DNA of 24,930 nucleotides from Hypholoma sublateritium FD-334 SS-4 (taxonomy: Eukaryota > Basidiomycota > Agaricomycetes > Agaricales > Strophariaceae), in assembly GCA_000827495.1 (NCBI GenBank), contig KN817731.1:3507-28436 (forward strand), read 5' to 3'. Positions 17,635-24,930 of this stretch are shown one piece after another (within the stretch, counting starts at the first letter, position 1; each line of letters opens with the position of its first letter). The position numbers and the translations under genes were made by a program. Under the pieces are notes generated by a model. The model was not told the DNA's origin and made no database searches. It worked only from the letters and a program-made list of their open reading frames with translations.

Positions 17635-18962
17635 TTTTTTTGTTTTTTTTGTTTTTTTTTTTTGAAATCCGAGGGCCCATTGGCACCCCCATTTATTGCG
17701 TGGTGCTTGAACACAACCGGCAGGGTACACTACTACAAATGATGTATGCTAATGCACTACTAAGGAACAGAGTCCGTACCACTCTGTTGAAGTGGCAGTC
17801 GAAAGAGTCGCCCTGGAAAAGGGGCAATGCATTGTGACTATTATGGGGCGCACAGGCTGCCGCATCTCCGTCAGAGTGTAGCAAGGGCTACGCAGGCCTA
17901 CACCTGAGGGCCGTTGGGAAGCAACCGAGGTCGCCTGGCCTCCCACTGAAATCAGCCACCCCTCTGCCCGTTGAATGGAACAGTTAAGGCTTACCATGTA
18001 CTGCACACTTTGCCACACATAACAATCCCACAGACAAGAGCCTCTATGCCCCGCCCTCTGTCCACCCGACCCATAGAGGCCTAGCGGTTACAAACAGAGC
18101 ACCCCGCCGCAGCTTCAGCTGCGGCGAGGACGGGAGGGGCAATATGTGGGGCACACGCCATTAACACCTGAGCTTGCCTCCGAAAGCTCCCAGGCATGTC
18201 ATAGAAAGCGGCCAGGATTAGCAGGAGTAGTATCCCTGCGGCCCTGCCACGTCATCCTACCCCGTCTTTAGGGCGGAATGAGAATGCCCATGGGAAGCAT
18301 TTGAGAAAGTGAATCAATGCAGGCAAGGTCTGCGCTGGTCCGTAGAAGTAATCCACTCTATGGTGGCAGCAGTGGTTGAGAATGTGGTTGTGCGTCTTGA
18401 GAGCCGCCTCACCACAGGGACATGCAGAGTCCTCATTGGGAAGGAACTGGGAGTAGTACTCGCCGATTGGTGCATGCCCAAGGATTGCTCAGGTCATGCG
18501 CGAGACAAGTGATGTACTTGCCTTGGCTGCAGGAATCTAGCTCCCCCCTTTGAGGTAGGAGGGCTTGATGAGGTTGTCGTCAAGGTTGAGCAGTTGCAAG
18601 AACTGCCGACTGGCAAAGGTGGGGTCGCGGAAGAACAGCTGGCGCCATTCTGTGTTGCATTAATCCGTTGCATACTTGCGAAATGAATGCAAAGTCATCC
18701 TGGGCCGAAGACCCGGGACTGGAGGGAGGTCCTTCAAAAACTGGTGGACCTTGCGATGGACGTCCCACTCTGCCTTGGAGGGGCAGTCATAGAACTCAAG
18801 GGTGTTGAGTGGGTCAGCATCGAACCACACAAGAAGTGCATGGCACACCGCCAGGGAGTGACCCTGGCCAGAGTGAATCAAGGGGTCAAGGGCCTTTTTC
18901 GCTGATGTGATATGGTCCGTGAAGATGACAATGTGAGTACAGCCCAGCTCCTTTTCTGGTAA
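17635..18962 (-). mobile_element. LINE-2: 5'-truncated non-LTR element inserted in copia
   Basis: On the minus strand it ends with an interrupted A tract (A12 C A8 C A7, 17635-17663) after GGGCCCTCGGATTTC. Upstream are an AATAAA (near 17690), a 3' UTR, the Cys-rich tail region (about 18260-18510, many stops), and a decayed RNase H C-terminal part (18660-18955: CTHIVIFTDHITSAKKALD, SGQGHSLAVCHALLVWFDAD). Similarity to LINE-3 fades near 18962, the 5' truncation point. It lies just upstream of the copia RT region. The same junction occurs in the plus arm at 19634. Confidence 0.88.
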
Positions 18963-19483
18963 CCACCACCCTGTGGCTGTGCTAACATCCTCATCACACC
19001 TATTACTGTTAGAATTATGCATCAAGCAATGATTATTAGCATTAAAGGTTCATGCATCCACGCCGTCAATTAGCATTGCCTATTTCGGTGTAACAGGTGT
19101 GACAAGCTGTGCTACAGCCTGCAGGCTGGGAATATGTTTCCACATATGTAGTGTGGGAAAATATTGCCCAAAATGGAAACAGTGGGCCCACCCTTTCTGA
19201 ACATGCCTGTACCAAAAATATCCTGCTAAGCTCCTTCCTTATTGAGAAAAATGTGAAATACTGAAAAATCCAGGCGCTTTTGCTAAATTTAGTCATCCTA
19301 AAAATTCCGAAAAAATTACCAATAAATAGAATTAATTCTCAGCTACCTAAATAGAGCACAAATACTATATATTTGTGCATAAACAATGCTATTAATACAG
19401 AAACACTAGCTATTAATTAATTAAAGTTATTAACTTAGCATTTTCCACAGGCAAAGGAAGCGTAAAAATGACAGCACTGGCTG
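18963..19483. other. Unassigned AT-rich spacer between inverted arms
   Basis: I see no gene here. Near 19008 TGTTAGAATTA matches the first 11 bases of the copia LTR and then stops matching. The stretch 19225-19440 is very AT-rich and has a loose resemblance to 6010-6180 in element C (CCTTATT.AG.AAAATG, then a GTGC..AAACAATG block), too weak to call homology. Confidence 0.5.
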
Positions 19484-19634
19484 CAGAGTGGTATGGACTC
19501 TGGTTCATAGTAGTGCATTAGCATACATCGCTTGTAATAGTGTACCCTGCGGGTTGTGTTTGAGCACTGCGCAATAAATGGGGGCGCCAATGGGCCCTCG
19601 GATTTCAAAAAAAAAAACAAAAAAAACAAAAAAA
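19484..19634 (+). mobile_element. LINE 3' end fragment in the plus arm
   Basis: This matches the last 150 bases of LINE-2: AGAGTGGTA, then the AATAAATGGGGGCGCC poly(A) region and GGGCCCTCGGATTTC. It closes with the A tract A11 C A8 C A7. The interruption pattern and the following CTCTGCAGATGACGAGG are the same as in the minus arm. Confidence 0.9.
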
Positions 19635-20464
19635 CTCTGCAGATGACGAGGAGCCTGATGAGCCCTTGGACGAAGACATGGAGGATGTTCAATTTGCAGG
19701 AGCTGCTTCAACCTGTGATCCACACAACTACAGGCAGGCTATGAAAAGCGGTGATTCTGAGCGATGGAACGAGGCTACACTTGCTGAATACAACACCCTA
19801 CTCCAGAATGGCATTTGGCAGATTGTTGACCTCCCACCTGGTGAAAAGGCAATTGGCTCTAGCTGGGTGTTCCGCATAAATTGTCATGCAGACGGCTCAA
19901 TTGAGTGCTACAAGGCACGAATCATTGCCCAAGGCTGCTCCCAACGTCCCGGACAAGATTTCTTCGATGTGCATGCTCCTACTCCATGCCCTGCAACGAT
20001 ACAGACAACTTTTGCTATAGCTGCTGCTGAGGACCTGGAACTTCGCTCTGTGGACATTTCCGCTGCTTTCACCAATGGAGACTTGGATGAGTACATCTAC
20101 ATGAGACAGCCTGATGGTTTCCATGAGGGTGGTCCTAGCAAGGTCTGCAGGCTCAAGAAATTGCTCTATGGCCTTAAGCAAGCTGCTCATCAGTGGAACA
20201 TCAAGCTGCACTCTGCTCTCACTGAAATGGGATTCAAGCAAGTTGAAGCAGATAGGTTGAAGCAGATAGATCTGTCTACATCTATTCTGATGGTCATGTC
20301 CGCATTTTTGTGCCTATTTACATCAATGATATCACCTTTGCTTGCAAGGACACTTCTGCCATTGATAGAGCGGTCAAACAGCTACAGGGACACTTCGAAT
20401 GTTGAGATCTTGGACCTACAGAGTTCCTGCTTGGTGTAAGCATCACCAGAGACCGCAAAACGTG
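19635..20464 (+). pseudogene. Copia RT fragment (plus-strand arm)
   Basis: This is the inverted partner of the minus-strand copia from the LINE junction to about 16800. It shows DEDMEDVQFAGAASTCDP, then the RT blocks SSWVFRI, AQGCSQRPGQDFFDVHAPT, RSVDISAAFTNGDLDEYIYM and LLYGLKQAAHQW. It carries the same 14-bp duplication (20243-20270) and the same TGA near 20402. The catalytic motif at 20319-20330 reads YIND in the shifted frame, with one catalytic Asp changed to Asn. It is cut at 20464 by the LINE-3 poly(A) end, so RNase H is missing. It encodes no working RT. Confidence 0.93.
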
Positions 20465-23400
20465 TTTTTTTTTTTTTTTTTTTTGAAATCCGAGGGCCCA
20501 TTGGNGCCCCCATTTATTGCGCGGTGCTCGAACACAACCCGCAGGGTACACTACTACAATCGATGTATGCTACCGCACCACTATGGTAAAAGACTGTGAT
20601 GCTCTGTCGTAGCGCTGGACGAAAGGGTCGCCCTGGGAAAGGGGCAATGCATTGTGACTATTATGGGGTGAAGAGCTGGTATAAAGTTTTGCTGCATCTG
20701 CGTCAGAGTGTAGCAAGGGCTATGCAGGCCTACACCTGAAGGCATTGGGAAGCAACCTAAGTTACCCAGCCTCCCACTGAAGCCAGCCACCCCTCTGCCC
20801 GTTGAATGGAACTGTTAAGGCTTACCATGCACCACACACTTCGCCAAGCAGGACAAACCTGCCAGATGAGAGCCTCTACACCGCACCCTCTGTCCACCTG
20901 ACCCGTGGAGGCCTAGCGTTCACGAACAGAGCACCCTGCCAGCAGCCAGCCAGCCGAAGCCAGCCAGCCACTGATGAGGGTGGGAGGGGCATTGTGTGGG
21001 GCACACGCCATTAATGCCAGAGCTCGCCAATACGCTCCTGGGCACATCATAGAAAGCAGCCAGAATCGGCAGGAGTAATACCCCTGCGGCCCTGCCACTT
21101 CATCCCACCCCATCTTTAGGGCGGAACAAGAACACCCATGGGAAGTGTTCAAGGAAACGAATCAGCACAGGCAGAGTCCGTGTCGGCCCATAGAAGTAAT
21201 CCACTCCACAACAGCGGCAGTGGTTGAGGATGTGGTTGCACGTCTCGAGAGCCGCCTTGCCACAGGGACAGGAAGGGTCCTCATCAGGAAGGAATCGGGA
21301 GTAATACTCACTGATTGGTGCATGCCCAAGGATTGCTCAGGTCATGCGCGAGACGAGTGAGGTACTCGCCTTGGCCGCAGGGATCCAGCTCCCCCCTTTG
21401 AGGTAAGGAGGGCTTGATGAGGTTGTCATCAAGGTCGAGCAGTTGTAGGAACTGCCGACCAGAAAAAGTGGGGTCGCGGAAGAACAGCTGACACCATTCT
21501 GCATTGCAGCGATCCGTCGCATATTTGCGGAGCGAATCCAAGGTCATCCTGGGCCGGAGGCCCGGGACTGGAGGGAGGCCCAGCAGGAACTGGTGGACCT
21601 CATGGTGGACGTCCCACTCTGCCTTGGAAGGGCAGTCGTAGAACTTGAGAGCGTTGAGTGGATCAGCGGCGAACCACACAAGGAGAGCACAACACACCGC
21701 CAAGGAGTGGCCCTGGCCAGAGTGTACCGAGGGGTCAAGGGCCTTTTTTGCTGACGCGATATGGTCCATGAAGATAATGATGCGAGTACAACCAGGTACC
21801 TTGGTAGCCCAGACAACCGCAAAGCGGATGGTTGAAAGCTCCGCCTCTGGGGCAAGAACCTTGCCGGAAATGTAGCAGGCGGAATCAACCTGCTCATCTC
21901 CCTGGAAAAGTGCGAAGCCCGTGAGAGCCTGGTACTTCTTCTTGGCAGGAATGGAAGCATCTGTTGTGCTGTAAACAGTGTTGGGCTCCGCGTGTGCCTC
22001 ATCGCGGATGCCGTCAAGGTGGGCCTTAATTGTGCCTTTGACTACATTCTCATATAGCCAGACATGATAAGCAGCAACATCTGTAGTGTCCGGTGGGGTG
22101 CCTGGCTCAGGCTCCAGGTACTCACTTCGCAGATGAAAAACAGTACGTGCCAGAAACAAGTCCAGCAGGCACTGTCCTGGCCAAGCCTCCAGCGCACAAG
22201 ATGCAAAGGTCTTGGTCAAGGTGAGGATTTCAGAGTGGGTGTCTGTGATGGCACCCCTAAGTTTGGGGTGCTCTCGTACAGACAACCGATTGAGTGCAAC
22301 AGGGTGCTCAAGCGCCCTCTTGTGATACTGAGGCTCCAGAAGGGACCTCGTCAGATGGGTGTCCGACAGTGTGGCAGTCCAGAAGTGGGCCCTCCAGGCC
22401 ATCTTCCGAATGTGCAAGTGGATGGGCATCAGGCCAGCAATGGCCTATACCCCACCAGTGGGGGACATCTTGAATGCCCCTATGATCCAGATAGCAGCCT
22501 TGCGCTGCATCGAAGTGAGGAGTTTCATAACACCCTTGATAGGGGCCTTGTTATAAAACCAAAGACAAACTCCATACGTCACAATAGGCACAACGCATGA
22601 CCCGCACAACCAGTATAAGAGGCGGCGCTCCTTAGGTTGGAGGCCACACACAGAGTTGCCAAGCATCCCCATCACCATGACAGTGGTGAAGGCCTTGGTG
22701 CTACAGTAATGCACATGCTTATTGAAAAGGAGCTTGCAGTCGAAGTAAAACCCAAGGTATCGCCAGATGACCTTGGGGGTGAGAGGGGTTTCCCCTGTAA
22801 AAGGAGCGTAGCCCAGGTCAAGACTGGGCAGCACCGGGTTTCGTGTGCACGTGAAATGGAAGAGCTCTGTCTTGTTGTGTTCCAGAGCAAGGCCCGACAC
22901 CATGAAGAGGCAGTACAGGATTGAGTAAGCACCCTTGAGGGTGACCAAGTTGGTTCCCAAGTTGCTGGACTGTGTGATGATGGTACCATCATCAACATAG
23001 GAAATAAGCATGGTGTCCAGGTGAGGGGACTCCAGCTTGTAAAGTTGCAGCAGAGGCACAATATACAGCGCCGAGAGGATGGGGAAGAGAGCAGAGCCTT
23101 GGCCCACCCCCACATCCGCCTGTCTCGGATCCAATTTGAAGTTGTTCCAGCAGTATGCTGTGAACCTTTCAACCAGATGTGACTCAAAGAATTTCACCAT
23201 CACGGCAGGGAAACCCTGTTGTCACAAGACTGCAAGTAAAAACTTGTGGTTAAAAGAAGAGAAGAACTGCGTGATGTCAAAAGCTATCATGCTAGTTTCC
23301 TGGCCCTTAGCCCACCCGGCGCAAACCAAGTGCATAAGGTAAATCCCAGCGTCTTTGGTGGAGTGTTGTCTCACGCTGCCGAACTGGTTTGGAAGAACTA

Positions 23401-23915
23401 GGTCCAGCCTGATCATGTCGAACTGGAACCTGTTGGTGATCATCTTTTCAATGAGTTTGCCAAGAGTGTTCAGGAGCACAATGGGCCTAAACGCCTTCAG
23501 CATGCAGTAAGACGGCTTCCCTGGCTTGGGGATCTCCACCAACACAGACTCCTTAAAGTGTCGGGGCCAGTGTCCCACCCGAAGGCAGGAATTAGCCAGC
23601 GACAGCAGACCCGCAAGGCACGGAGGCGACGCGACAATCCGCTTGAGGTGAGACCACATGACATGGTCTGGGCCTGGTGCCGAGTTGCCTGCACAAGCAC
23701 TGAGTGCCTGTGTGAGTTCTAATGCCGAGAAATGCACCCATTCCCTGACCTCACAGTTCGGGAGCTGGCACAGGATGGATACGTCGCATTGACGCCCGGA
23801 TGCAGCATTGTAGGTGCCATGCAAGGCCTCCCACAACTGCTCGAGATCGTGGCAGGGCTGTCCATTATACTGGATGGCCTCACACGTGGGGTTCTTGTGC
23901 TGTTTGACCCACTAC
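20465..23915 (-). mobile_element. LINE-3: long non-LTR retrotransposon with poly(A) tail
   Basis: It begins (its 3' end) with a 20-base A tract on the minus strand directly next to copia sequence. A 3' UTR of about 600 bases (20485-21099) includes an AGCC-repeat stretch near 20942-20970. The coding region continues to the LTR edge at 23915. The 3' UTR matches LINE-1 and LINE-2. The 5' end is not seen: coding sequence runs straight into the copia LTR at 23916, so the LTR probably inserted into the LINE. No target duplication can be tested, because the far side of the copia is outside the window. Confidence 0.9.
21100..23913 (-). pseudogene. LINE-3 ORF2: RT, RNase H and Cys-rich tail
   Basis: In order on the minus strand: WEALHGTYNAAS, the RT fingers (GNSAPGPDHVMWSHLK, KAFRPIVLLNTLGKLIEKM), motif A (MIAFDITQFFSSFNH), motif B (QGSALFPILSALY) and the catalytic LISYVDDGTII. 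Then come thumb and connection, and RNase H with STTDASIPAK (Asp), APEAELSTIRF (Glu) and IIIFMDH (Asp). The C-terminal CPCG..NHILNHC zinc-binding-like tail follows, with a TGA at 21100-21102. The frame is broken only by TGA 23222-23224, TAG 22445-22447, and a frameshift with TGA near 21308-21345. RT followed by RNase H fits Tad1-like fungal LINEs, from memory. It lacks its N-terminus (endonuclease) and ORF1. The few lesions suggest it is the least decayed LINE copy here. Confidence 0.9.
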
Positions 23916-24168
23916 TGTTAGAATTACCTTTTCAGTCTCAGATCATTCTGATCATGTGATGCATGTACTTGTAGCTGCAGAGCCTCGTCCTGAAGTCCTT
24001 AGTTACTCACTTCGGACTTCAGGCNAGTAGATACCTTGTTTCTCTCTCAATATACTCAGTTACTCACTTCAGACTTCAGGCCTCTGTTGCCACTTTGTCT
24101 GACACACTGAGAACCCAAAACTCGGTCAGCAGGTGCCTTGCACGTTCCTGAACTCGCTACCTTTAACA
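23916..24168 (+). repeat. 5' LTR of a plus-strand copia (253 bp)
   Basis: It starts TGTTAGAATTACC and ends CCTTTAACA, and matches the LTR at 14673-14868. It is 57 bases longer because a block with AGTTACTCACTTC..GACTTCAGGC is repeated at 24001 and 24058. It lies directly upstream of a primer-site-like sequence and gag, so this is the 5' LTR. Confidence 0.93.
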
Positions 24169-24182
24169 GGTTATGGGCCCTG
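24169..24182 (+). promoter_or_regulatory. Probable primer binding site
   Basis: GGTTATGGGCCCTG directly follows the LTR end, the usual place for tRNA priming. I cannot name the tRNA from the sequence alone. Confidence 0.5.
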
Positions 24183-24373
24183 CACACACAGCACTTTAAA
24201 CTCAATTTTCACAAACAGTCTCAACTTTTTGTTTTTTCACTCTTTGTGTATTCGCTTGGAACCACTCCATCATTGCTTCTACCGCCGCACTGCCACGTCA
24301 CATCGTTCATCACACGTTCCCTCACGTCTCCTCGCACTTACACCACGTCACGACGTTTCCTGCGCTCACAACC

Positions 24374-24930
24374 ATGTCTTCTTCATCACTGCCCAACTTC
24401 ACAAAACTGAATGCATCCAACTACCCAACTTGGTGTGGTGAAATGCAGGCATATCTCCGCTCCCAGGGCGTCTGGCGCATTGTTTCCGGTCAATCCAAGG
24501 CCCCCACNCTTTCCTCGACCCCCAAGGACACTGAGGAGGCTGCACTCGACACCTGGAACCTCAAATCGGACAAAGCAGCTGGNTACATNTACCTGGCTGT
24601 GGAGGACAACCAGAAGGTGCATTTTGCGAACATTTCGGACGATCCAGTCAAGATGTGGNCTGCNCTTGCTTCTATACACCTCCAGAAGCGTCCAGGAGCT
24701 CGTTTCAATGCCTATGATGACCTATTCAGCATCAGGAAGCAGGAGGATGAGACACTGCAGTCCCTCATAAACAGGGTGGACACTGCTATTCACAGGATCC
24801 AGGATCTTCGGCTTCAGGACTTCACTCTCTCCAATCTGGATGATGAGTTGGCAAGCATGACACTCATTAGGGCGCTTCCTGACGAGTATAGTGGCTTTGC
24901 ATCGTCCCTCCTACTGCTGGACAAGCTGGA
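24374..24930 (+). CDS. Copia Gag, 5' part (runs off the window)
   Basis: The ATG at 24374 (context ACAACCATGT) opens a frame of about 185 codons with no stop to the window edge; five ambiguous bases fall inside it. MSSSSLPNFTKLNASNYPTW and the CGEMQAYLRSQGVWRIV stretch are the usual start of UBN2-type copia Gag (a name-and-W pattern near the N-terminus). Helices follow with MW.ALASIHLQKRPGARFNA, LQSLINRVDTAIHRIQDL and the hallmark LIRALPDEYSGFASSLL. The zinc knuckle expected later would lie beyond the window. It sits 205 bases after the LTR, the normal leader distance. With a well-formed LTR and an open gag this is the best candidate for a young element here; whether pol is intact cannot be seen. 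Confidence 0.92.
   Translation, partial: MSSSSLPNFTKLNASNYPTWCGEMQAYLRSQGVWRIVSGQSKAPXLSSTPKDTEEAALDTWNLKSDKAAXYXYLAVEDNQKVHFANISDDPVKMWXXLASIHLQKRPGARFNAYDDLFSIRKQEDETLQSLINRVDTAIHRIQDLRLQDFTLSNLDDELASMTLIRALPDEYSGFASSLLLLDKL

Larger units (their letters stand above)
16800..20464. repeat. Large inverted repeat: two copia/LINE arms of about 0.98 kb around a 1.7-kb centre
   Basis: Arms are about 16800-17790 and 19484-20464, in opposite orientation and nearly identical. They include the LINE/copia junction, the A-tract interruption pattern, the 14-bp duplication and a shared TGA. The centre holds the rest of LINE-2 and the AT-rich spacer. Confidence 0.9.

Noticed and set aside
22064..22600. 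Plus-strand ORFs opposite LINE-3 ORF2
   Set aside because: They are antisense shadows of the RT-RNase H coding region, with no motifs of their own.
1..24930. tRNA or rRNA genes
   Set aside because: I saw no cloverleaf with A and B box motifs and no conserved rRNA segment on either strand by eye.

Overview
The window looks like a transposon graveyard from a filamentous basidiomycete, most likely an Agaricomycete. That assignment rests on three things. The retroelement families match what I remember of mushroom-forming fungi: two Ty3/gypsy families (one with a C-terminal chromodomain), a Ty1/copia family with a UBN2-like Gag, and a non-LTR element with an RNase H domain and a Cys-rich tail. 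The introns in the one non-retroelement gene are 57-60 nt. That gene resembles an uncharacterised protein family that is highly expanded in Agaricomycetes. Family names come from recalled motifs, not database searches. I found no intact host gene, no rRNA, no tRNA and no CRISPR.

Layout. 1-3671: a decayed, intron-containing gene fragment (minus strand, about 640-2578) between two inverted copies of a palindrome-rich repeat. The left copy runs off the window start. 3672-11520: a minus-strand chromovirus (here Gypsy-A). In its own 5'-to-3' order it has an RT start, a 1.38-kb solo LTR inserted in the RT, RT plus an RNase-H-deleted segment plus integrase, a 1.1-kb TIR element (A) beside an integrase active-site Asp, more integrase, a second TIR element (C), the integrase C-terminus with chromodomain, an extra open 359-codon 3' ORF, and a TGTAA...TTACA LTR. 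11521-12344: unassigned DNA with a (CTTT)n tract.

12345-14672: RT/RNase H of a second plus-strand gypsy family (Gypsy-B), running in one open frame into the C-terminus of a non-LTR element (LINE-1). This is cut by the 3' LTR of a minus-strand copia (14673-17634), which itself carries TIR element B (15196-16234, perfect 8-bp target duplication). A LINE 3' part (LINE-2) sits in the copia upstream of its RT. 18963-19483 is unassigned AT-rich DNA. 19484-20464 is an inverted second copy of the same LINE/copia junction. 20465-23915 is a long minus-strand LINE (LINE-3) with a poly(A) tail, RT, RNase H and Cys-rich end. Its 5' side is abutted by the 5' LTR of a plus-strand copia (23916 onward), whose gag ORF is open to the window end.

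Nothing here works together as a pathway; the organising logic is nested insertion. The best leads are: three non-autonomous TIR elements (A, B, C) with different ends but one shared core of about 125 bp; a captured or stranded gene fragment that kept its introns between inverted repeats; a 3' ORF downstream of a chromovirus chromodomain that stays open while pol is shredded; and inverted copia arms sharing the same inactivating lesions.
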